Source of the DNA: Pyxicephalus adspersus
Taxonomy: Eukaryota; Chordata; Amphibia; Anura; Pyxicephalidae
Assembly (NCBI RefSeq): GCF_032062135.1
Contig: NC_092862.1
Coordinates: 97,144,959-97,208,958, forward strand
Direction of reading: 5' to 3'
DNA length: 64,000 nt
Within the stretch, counting starts at the first letter, position 1, and every line of letters starts with the position of its first letter. Positions 55,933 to 64,000 of the stretch are shown piece by piece. A program made the position numbers and the translations under genes. A model generated the notes under the pieces. It was given only the letters and a program-made list of their open reading frames with translations. It searched no databases and was not told where the DNA came from.

Positions 55933-56475
55933 TGAGATAACAAAACAACGTCAAGCATTGCTCTGGCGCACGTTCCCCAACCACGGTAACAAAAATCAAA
56001 AAAGCCTGCAACCAATTCCCAAACGTCCTGGGAATCAACTGATACTTACATGCCTCTGCATCCTCTTTCTGAACATCACCCAGGGTTCCCCTATCCAGAT
56101 TAAAATGTGAGAAAATGAGAAAATATCAATGAGCTCACCTCTCCTAGTGCGTTCCTTTACTTCGGTCTGCAAATGCTCCCCAAGGGGACCCTCAAAACAT
56201 GCGTAAACTTCCCCCTTGCCGCATTCCCCACCACTTGTACAGCATCTGCCAGCTCCACCACCCCCTGCCCCTGTTGGTCCTGGTCACCAATGCCTCCACC
56301 ACCTTCTGACCCACCACTCTCTAGAAATCGCCGGCTCCAGGCAACTCTTGTCTCTGCCCTAGCTGCCCACCCCCACTTGCTTCCCCTGACACACCATAGA
56401 CCTTAGCACCCCCCATCCGCCGGAGAAATCTACGCTGCCGTTGGCAGCTGCGGGAGCCCCCTTCCAGTCTCTGCA

Positions 56476-56635
56476 TTATTCTCTTAGATTGTAATTTTGG
56501 ACAGGGTCCTTCCCTCCTCCTGTGTGATTGTTTTCATCTGTCTGTCGTTTGCTCCCCCTATTTCATGTACAGCGCTGCGTTGGAAGTTGGCTATTTTTCT
56601 TTTCATAAATATAGCTGAATAATATGATGATAAAA
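56476..56635 (+). mobile_element. LINE-type 3' tail fragment
   Basis: GACAGGGTCCTTCCCTCCTC, CTGTCTGTCGTTTGC and TCATGTACAGCGCTGCG follow in the order known from a common frog/fish LINE tail, related to the one at 8255-8518 by the GCGCTGC word. No coding part. Confidence 0.45.
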
Positions 56636-56639
56636 ATTA

Positions 56640-57560
56640 AAAAAATCTAGTAGTTATGTAGCCCTGTTATGGGGGGGGGGTCATGTAAATGAGCCTCACA
56701 AACCAGGCTATGGCGCTAACCTGTAGATAACAGGTATATCTAAAACAGTAATAACAATATTTACAATCCATATACATCAATGAGTACGCAGATAAAGCAC
56801 ATATCAAGCAGAGTCCTGAGGAGAATTGTGCACAAATATACCTGGGTATATATACAGTCTATAACCACAAATACCTCCAGCTATGATCAGTGTCAGGATG
56901 AGTTGCAGAGGCCTCTGGAGCTGATTGTAGCAAAGATGTCCTGATGAGATGATCCTGAAAACAGCAGTAAGGCGATCCTCCAACCTACAATTGGGCTGTG
57001 TATGCTGTGATCCTGGATTGCAGGGATGCAGGCAAAGTCTCTGGAGTTCAGGAACAATCTATCTGCGCTACCACTTAGACCCTAGCAATCACACTTATCT
57101 GCCAATGCAACTGGACGTTTACTACCTATGGGCCATTGGATGCCTAACCTATGCTAGATGTAACTAGACAGAAGGTACAGATCAGCAAAATTAACTGAAA
57201 GGGCAGAGCCAATATATATTTGTGTATGTAGCTGATACACTGACAGTAGGGATTTCCCTAAGTGATGTCTGATAACAGATATCACATATACCCCATTAAT
57301 ACAAAGGGAATTATTATAATAATGCACTACACACAGGCACAGCAGTCAGAGTGTTGTGGAAGGGATGCAGGCACCTACCCTGGCTAAGCACATGTTCTTA
57401 TCTCTGCCCATGTACTTCCTGCATTTCCTAAGTGATCGCTGATGGGGTTTCTAAGGCCACTATCAGGGACAGGAAACACTTCAACAACTTTATTTGCAAT
57501 TTACAAAGTTACAACTCAGCAAGCAGATAGAAAAAGGCAGTCCCATACAGTTATATTTTT
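56640..57560. other. unassigned repeat-like DNA, possibly an LTR
   Basis: No supportable gene. On the minus strand TTGCAAATAAAGTTGTTGAA (57486-57505) has a poly-A-signal-like AATAAA in a context typical of LTR R regions, and the next 800 bases have LTR-like composition. The element ends were not found. Confidence 0.35.
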
Positions 57561-57563
57561 AGA

Positions 57564-57577
57564 CCACTAGATGGCAG
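57564..57577 (+). promoter_or_regulatory. CTCF-like core motif
   Basis: CCACTAGATGGCAG fits the CTCF core consensus at every position and is identical to the minus-strand motif at 32928-32941. Function is unproven. Confidence 0.4.
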
Positions 57578-57579
57578 TT

Positions 57580-58929
57580 TTTCATTAAAAAGGCATATTA
57601 TTTATTTCTCAGTCCTAGAAGAAGCAGATGTTCCATAAGACACTTTATGAAATGAATGTAACAGAAAATGGCAACAGGCTTAAAGCTTGAAAAAAAAGGA
57701 GGTTAGACAATTATTTGGGTCCCTGTAGGTGAATGAGACATTAAGGGGTATGGCTAGTGAACAAAAACGGTTACTATAAACTGTAAGGGCATGTTTAGAA
57801 GTTTTTGCAAGTGTAGTGCTTGCACAGGCATTTCTAAAATTCCTAAAAAAACCTAGCAGTAATATCCTGGAATGGCTCCCCCTCCGCAGGAAAAGGAAAA
57901 CACAGCAGAAAATTACTGAAAGCTTGAACAACTGCAAAAGTGCATAAAATTCTGAGGCAATGTAAAATAGATATTCCTATTGTATATGCAAATAAGCAAG
58001 CAATGTATAGAGTATCTGTGGCTAAAACTGTGTTTTCCTTTACTTCAGAATATTGTGGGAAAATGTTGAAAGTCCTCTCATTTTTGTTTGTTGCTGTCTG
58101 GACCCATGCACATTTGTGTGTTTCAATGTAGTGTGATCATGTACAAACATTTGTTTAACTGCATTATGCTTAGGCAGTCCTTTTTTTTATTTGGTTGCTC
58201 GGAGACTAAAAAAAAAACAAATACGTTTTTTATTTCCAGCACTGAAACCTGACCGCATTAGGTGGCAAAGGTGTGTGTGTTTATTGTACCATTTAGGATG
58301 AATTGGTAGCAAACCACTGCAATGGACCCAAAAATGTACATTTATTTTTTATTACTTGCATCACAGTACTGCACACAAGAATGGGTAAGGCAGATGCAGA
58401 AATCTATATTCAGGAGGAGGACTTTTAGATAAAGTGGTTTGGCACTGTGATATGATTTATTTGTTCTGTTGTTAATTCTGCATATAATACTTTTATTGTA
58501 TAGTGGTAAAAGTTATAATTGGCTTTTGTTTCTATGTATGGAAATATTGTATCAATACCGCTTGTTCAATTAGATTTCTTGTAAACCTAAAACACAGCCA
58601 CTCTAGCAAAAGAGTTGAAACCAATGCATACAGGGCACAGAAAATTGTCACTTCATGACCTCAGCCACTCAGCCACAACATTCAGACATTTTTGGAAGTT
58701 TTTTCAAATTTTCTCATCAAGAAAAAAGTTTGGAATGTACTTTTTCACAAGGAATTGACTGTATGTTTAGCATTTACATGCAAAAAAACCCAACCACAAT
58801 TAATTTAATCACTTCAGAAACATTACGAAAAGTTAGAAAAATTACAAAAAGCTTTGTTCTTCTTATTTTGCCAAAGGTATATTCAAATGTTGGAAATGCA
58901 ATTAATGGATTACAGCAAGCATCACATAT
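57580..58929. other. unassigned non-coding DNA
   Basis: AT-rich, with no supportable gene or element end. Confidence 0.5.
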
Positions 58930-59069
58930 GGATTTATTTATAAAGCAGTGAATCTGGAATTCACTGAAACATTTTCAGATGGAGGATTAGTAACTGCCAT
59001 TGACCTGGAGCTTTTCCCACCTAGCAATGTTTCAGTGAATGTCAAATTCACTGCTTTATAAATAAACCC
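58930..59069. mobile_element. 140-base foldback MITE
   Basis: The left arm GGATTTATTTATAAAGCAGT and the right end, inverted, GGGTTTATTTATAAAGCAGT continue to match through TTCACTGAAACATT, giving arms of about 44 bases around an unrelated centre. No coding capacity. The target duplication is not clear. Confidence 0.8.
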
Positions 59070-59289
59070 AATAATTACATTCACAAATAACCTTTTAAAC
59101 TTTTTAATAACTTTGGATTACAAACTCAGCATGTAAAAAAAAAAAAAAAGAAAAGAAAATTGGATCCAGAGTTACCTTTACATTTGAAAGGACATAACTG
59201 GACTATATCCTTAAGATTTGAACTTTACTCCAGTTTGGGTCACATTTTTACATCAACAAGGATAAGTCTGCATTCCCCCTGCAATGAAT

Positions 59290-60020
59290 GCAGAGCGGTT
59301 CTTAATATGGAACCTTAATGAGCATAGACACCTCTATGATATACTGTCCAATGTGCACCTCCCATCTCTTTCCTCCCTGAATATCAGAGATTGTGGCCCC
59401 TTGGTTTCAGTACTGACAGCTTTTTTCCTTCATGTCCACATATAGAGATAAACACAGAAGCCTGACTGCTATGGAGGTGATACTAAAGTCCTCTGACTGC
59501 CCTATCTCCCTATTATATGCTATCCTTTTGATTCCACGTCTTACTCTTTAATATACACTAGATATTGGGAATTGGATCTGGATATGCATATCTCTGATTC
59601 TGAATGGGAACAGGCCTTTATCTTGACACACAAACTTGCCATGTATAGCACAGGATACTACAAATAAGATCCTCTCCAGGTTGTATAGATGCCCAACATA
59701 TCTACATTCTTTCTTTGCCTCTCTGCCTGACACATGTTGGCAAATAGGGGCTCTATGCTACATGGTATATATGGTGGGAATTCCTATCTATCCTTTGCCT
59801 ATGGGATACAATCATAACAGTTTATAATGTACTGACGGGTGCAGACATCCCTAATAAACTGATGTGGTCAGCTTGGGATTGGTTTAAGGAATCCCCTCTT
59901 CTCCCCAACTTCTCATAAAGTGACATACGCTCCTTGGCATTGATATAGCGAGAATAATATTGCAAGAATTGATAAATTTATGTACTCATCTGATTCACTC
60001 AATGATTTGGATGCCTGTAT
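59290..60020 (+). pseudogene. L1 ORF2 C-terminal remnant
   Basis: Scattered frames encode the extreme C-terminal part of ORF2: YMVYMVGIPIY-like sequence equivalent to the HMWWxCP zinc-binding block appears as TWYIWWEFLSI near 59762. Then NVLTGADIPNKLMWSAWDWF matches the following helical region. Stops occur every 20-40 codons. The call depends partly on the recognisable L1 tail downstream. Confidence 0.55.
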
Positions 60021-60425
60021 ATTACATGCATAATTTCCCCCTATCCCCCTCTTCTTCCCCTGCCTTGCCCTAAACCCACTACTCCCTCCTCCTTGTTATT
60101 CCTATAGGGCCATATGTGTGTGTGTCCTAGTCCTAGTCCCCCCCCCCCCCTTTAGACCTGGTACAATTCACATTTTTACGTGAATGACTTGTCATAAAAT
60201 TTTCCCGTCCGCCTTTATGGATAGGGTAAATGTTCTTAACTCATTGGACATTTTCTGTAACTGATCATATATTGTTACTCATGGACATTATCTCTGGTTC
60301 CTTTGTACTGTTTTGTACCTTATTTGTATGCTATATCCATTTGTTGTACACATTCATGTTTATTTAACCATGTTTATTGTTGTATTTTTGTTATAAAAAT
60401 TGTAATAAACTTGATTGAAACAAAG
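59290..60425 (+). mobile_element. L1 LINE 3' end
   Basis: A 5'-truncated L1 copy: ORF2 C-terminal remnant (59290-60020), 3' UTR and a tail ending AATAAACTTGATTGAAACAA at about 60402-60423. Confidence 0.65.
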
Positions 60426-60644
60426 GATAGGTCTCAACACTTTTGCACTGCTTTTGTTCTCATGACTAGTTGATCACGACTTGATCCTTGACAATGAATT
60501 CTTTGATGAAAAGACACATCCTGAATGGCTTTCTATATATAGCAGTATTTGCATATTTGTTTTGATGAGCATATATTAAATTACTACTTAACTACTGTTA
60601 CCATTACCTAACAGAGGGAAGGGAAGTGAAAACTGAAGTATATA
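60426..60644. other. short unassigned spacer
   Basis: Lies between the L1 tail and mariner copy 2; nothing is recognised in it. Confidence 0.5.
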
Positions 60645-60646
60645 TA

Positions 60647-61893
60647 CGAGGGGGTGCTGAGAAGTTCCAGGATTTGCCTGGAAAGAAGAGAGCCAGAGTT
60701 ATGAAATAACACATTTATTCAACATATTCCCCCCCTGAGACTGATGCACTTGGCACAGCTTAGTTGCAGCTTTTCTAGACTGTTCAAATAAAAGTCCTTT
60801 GGTTGGGCCTCAAACCAGCTCTCAGCAGAATCTTTGGCATCAGAAATGTCCTCAAAACGTTGCCCCTTCAGGTGTTTCTTCAAATTCGGGAACAGATAAT
60901 TCGAAGGGGCCAAGTCAGGTGAAAAGAAGGGATAGTGGACCAATTGGAAACCCAGGGTGTTCAATTTGGCAGCCACAACATTGGACATGTGCGCAGGTGC
61001 ATTGTCCTGCAAAAAAAGGATCCCTTTTGCCAACTTTCCACAGCGTTTCATCTTAATTGCCATCTTCAGCTGGTCCAGGAGGTTAACATAATACTGTCCA
61101 GTGATACTAAAGCCCTGAGGTAGGTAGTCAACACACAGAACACCGTCTTTGTCCCAGAAAACAGACGTAATGTCTTTTTTGGCCGATTTCTGGGTTCAGA
61201 ACTTCTTCAGCCACGGGGACCCGCTGTGACGCCATATCTTTGACTGTTCCTTGGTTTCAGGATCATAGATGTGGAGCCGGGTTTCATCCTCAGTCACTAA
61301 CCTAGCCAAAAAGTCCTGTGCAGCTTCAAAATGGGCCAAAATGGCTTTGGATGCTTCAACTTGTTCCTTCTTCTGATCACTGTTCAAACATTTCAGCACC
61401 CACTTCGCTAAAAGCCTGTGCATGTCTAGGATAGTGGTGATAACAAACCCAACACGCTCCCGTGAAATGTCAAGTATCTCGGATATTTTGCGGCTGTTCG
61501 CCCCGTCCTCAATAATCAGCTCATGGACAGCATCGCAGGTTGCTGGGTCAGTTGAGGTTGGGGGGCGCCCTCTCCAGGGGCTCTTCTTCAACGGTTAAAT
61601 GCCCAGTCTTGAAACGAGATATCCAGTTTTTGACAGTGCTGTAGGATGGACACCTCCCCCAGTGTTTTTGACATCTCATTGTGAATGTCCTATGCTGACT
61701 TTCCTTGAGGAAACAAAAACTTCATGCCAGCCCGTAACTCCAACTACATGGATCTTGCTTGTGCCTCTGCCATCATAGCTTCTCACTAAAAGAAAAAACA
61801 GTTTTAAGAATCGCAAAGACCTGATATTTGCACAGTTACATAGTAAGATATTAGGCCATCATATGCCCCCACACTCATTTGTCCATTTCATCT
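60647..61893 (-). mobile_element. mariner element copy 2, nearly full length
   Basis: The plus-strand left end (3' end of the gene) has CGAGGGGGTGCTGAGAAGTT after TA (60645-60646). The other TIR is gone: similarity with copy 1 stops at 61893 (ATTTCATCT), about 45 bases short of the expected terminus. It is in the opposite orientation to copy 1. Confidence 0.85.
60719..61780 (-). pseudogene. mariner D,D34D transposase, broken
   Basis: Mariner transposase cuts at TA sites. The gene starts near 61774 (MAEAQAR) and meets a stop within ten codons. The middle frame (61591-61196) encodes GRPPTSTDPATCDAVHEL (second helix-turn-helix), ISREKVG-like ISRERVGFVITTILDM, and VTEDETRLHIYDPETKEQSK with the first Asp. 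A stop follows, then TSVFWDKDGVL is readable, and 61063-60719 encodes LFLQDNAPAHMSNVVAAKL (second Asp) and SPDLAPSNYLFPNLKKHLKG. A three-base deletion turns SDYYLF into SNYLF and removes the third catalytic Asp. End: SLEKLQLSCAKCISLRGG. Confidence 0.9.
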
Positions 61894-64000
61894 TGTTTCA
61901 CATTGTTAACCTTGTACTAGAGCCTGGAAAAGGAGCAATTTACAAAGTACAATTTACAAAATATTAGTTTCAAATTATTATTAAATAATTTAAAAAAATC
62001 TTGTTAGAAATAAGCACTTAAACATCATAAGAAGATGAGTGGAAGACTGAAATGTATAATTATTTTGCCATCTACTTTTCTTGCCATGTCAGAAATTTTA
62101 AATCTGTATCTGTGTAAAACCGTGTTAAAATGCTTGATCGCTTGACACAACTGTGATGTGCGTGTGCTTTCTCAAGTCTTCCTGTCAAGCAAGGAAACAG
62201 TAGGGTAGCACTGCCATGGTTCTATGAATAAAACTGTTTGTCTATAAATTTAAATATATTCAGTTTGCCTTTTTCAATGACAGAACACTTCCTGCATGCA
62301 TTTCTTTAAATAATAACACTTTTTTGCAAACATGAAATATAAGGTTACTATAGCAGAAAAGTATAAAACTAGCACTAAATCTCTTGCTTCTGTTTTCAAA
62401 GGGTGTATTCACTTGTTGGAACTTTATGCAGTGCTGTGAGGCGAAAGATACCTGGTTACTTTAATTTAAAAAAGGGTCCTAAGAATATGGGCAGTTGGAG
62501 TCTAAACATGTAAGAAAATGGGAATTACCCAGATTGTTATGGACTTTCAGCTGATGTTCAGAGCCAGCAGCTCCTTTGCACAAGATGTTTATGGTAGAAC
62601 ATTAGTACATGAAGAGGTAAAGCAAATTTATTTAGGGTACAGATGAGTTAAAAGTCCATGGCCATTGTGGTGTGATCCAGGGTTTACCTTTTCCCATATT
62701 ATTGGAGTACATATGAAGCACAGTGGAGGAAAGATAAGGTGGAGGAGGAGTTGGCGGTGGAGCCAATAAAAAGGGGGTAGACTGCTGTATTGGGGTTAGT
62801 TTCAGATATGTAACTATAATTTTCTCCATGCAGCACCTTCTTCTGGGTTGTGACCAGTGCCTTTAGTGAACAGGAGAGGCTGAGGTTCCCACAATCTCCA
62901 TTAGTGCATGGAGATTGTTGAAACTGTGAAGCTCGCTATCTCCTTGTGCTTTTTTGATGGTAATGCCTATCCCAATCCTGCCTCTTGTGCCACCTCCTCC
63001 GACTCCAAATTGAATTGTACTGTAAAAATTAAAAAAAATGTAAAGATTATTTTCTTAACAAGCAGCACTACAGATCTCAGTTGTCAAAAATCAATTTGGC
63101 CTTTTGTCAACCATTGACGTAGGAAGAGCATTTAGGTAGGGCATAAATCTTGTAATTAAAGGGAGCTGGGCCATTTCAGGAAGGCTTCCAAACCTGGGCA
63201 TCTCTTTTTAAATTGGTCTGTGAGACTCTTATTTTTTTTTTTAAAATAGTGACTTCAACATAATATACATTTTAAATATGCAAATTATATTTTAAGTTCT
63301 GACAAAACTGTTATGATCTTCATGTTCATTGTTGTTTTTTCTTGGTGTGGCATGAATTAACTCCAGATCCGGGTAGTTATAGTTGAGAAGTTGCATGAAG
63401 AATAACTGCCTGACCTCATGCTGCTATTCAGTGGTACAATTGCTGTGCAGAACTTGCAGAGAACGTGTGGCATTAGTTCAGGCAGCTGGAATAAAAAAAT
63501 TGTACTTCTTTCAACCATGTTGCCAATACCATCAATAAAATGGGTTTGTAGAACATCCATTTACTGTATAGTATGGGTCACTGCTTTGACAGGTGATGAA
63601 CATGCTGTAAAAAGTTTTGAATAATGGTTGGTGGGAGGATTATTTTTTCAGGTTGACATTATACTCAGCTACACCAAGAAATGATAACACAAATGGTTTT
63701 ATTTTGGTAAATAACATTATTTACTATTAATATTAGGTAATTAATAATATTATGATAATTATTATTATTAATAATATTATTATTATTATTATTAATAATA
63801 ATATTTGGTAAATACCATTATTAACCAACGTAAACTACTGGGGGGGGGGGTAAAGGGATGTATAAATAACAAACAACTGTGACCTCTACACAAAGAAAAG
63901 TACATATTGTATGTGAATAGAGTTTACTTTTTTTAATACATATATGCTGTATATGCACAACCCTTATTAACATTAATATTGGTTGGAAGGTTTGGGAAGG
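61894..64000. other. unassigned non-coding DNA
   Basis: No supportable gene. Contains an ATT/AAT microsatellite (63745-63803) and a G-run (63841-63850). Sequence around 62090-62300 is non-repetitive in appearance. Confidence 0.5.
63745..63803. repeat. ATT/AAT microsatellite
   Basis: Alternating ATT and AAT runs, partly self-complementary. Confidence 0.9.

Larger units (their letters stand above)
53826..56405 (-). mobile_element. DIRS-like retrotransposon, degenerate
   Basis: On the minus strand a gag-type zinc-knuckle region (about 55932-55616) precedes a DIRS-type reverse transcriptase (55230-54690) and an RNase H-like remnant (about 54690-54470). No tyrosine recombinase could be recognised in the remaining 600 bases. 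The outer ends are uncertain. A C-run interrupts at 54091-54109. Confidence 0.75.

Noticed and set aside
1..64000. Host protein-coding gene
   Set aside because: No set of open frames with splice sites and recognisable host domains was found; all convincing coding motifs belong to mobile elements or to the CTCF fragment.

Overview
The window looks like intergenic or deep-intronic DNA of a large, AT-rich vertebrate nuclear genome, most likely an amphibian (frog). The case rests on the mixture of mobile elements rather than on any host gene: PIF/Harbinger, mariner, a CACTG-ended DNA transposon, L1, an L2/CR1-type LINE tail, Penelope-like, DIRS, Ty3/gypsy, foldback MITEs and many microsatellites, all at low GC. 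I found no intact host gene, no tRNA or rRNA gene and no prokaryotic feature. The species assignment is inference.

Layout. 1-9480: mostly unassigned sequence, with a remarkable run of back-to-back hairpins (1824-2245), a related foldback repeat (6035-6381) and an L2/CR1-type LINE tail (8255-8518). 9487-11488: an L1 copy with its 5' end but no 3' end. 13610-18386: a nearly complete PIF/Harbinger transposon with a TAA target duplication and three genes. 18723-19150 and 50838-51601: two copies of one LTR. 20679-23037, 26826-29055 and 45491-47297: three copies of a DNA transposon family with CACTG...CAGTG ends and a large, unusual protein. 31100-32210 and 59290-60425: L1 3' halves. 34755-35068: a Harbinger-like MITE. 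36690-37630: an LTR followed by a gag-like reading frame. 38330-38735: a fragment derived from the zinc-finger protein CTCF. 43985-45470: a Penelope-like element with a GIY-YIG domain. 48317-48994 and 60647-61893: two mariner copies. 48995-49720: a gypsy integrase fragment. 53826-56405: a DIRS element.

The centrepiece is the Harbinger element. Its transposase (+ strand) and a MADF-domain protein (- strand) have interleaved exons: each gene's second exon lies inside the other's intron, and their coding exons appear to overlap antisense by about 70 bases. A third gene, divergent from the MADF gene, encodes a Myb/SANT-like DNA-binding protein followed by a tandem array of four 60-base exons, all in the same phase, each encoding a 20-residue acidic repeat. 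By analogy with known two-gene Harbinger elements, the accessory proteins would help bring the transposase to the nucleus and to the element's ends. The copy carries only a few disabling changes, so it is a young relic or an active copy with local sequence errors.

Everything else coding is broken: frameshifts, stops, truncations at element junctions, and in one mariner copy loss of a catalytic aspartate. I could not run similarity searches, so family names come from recognised motifs, termini and target duplications.
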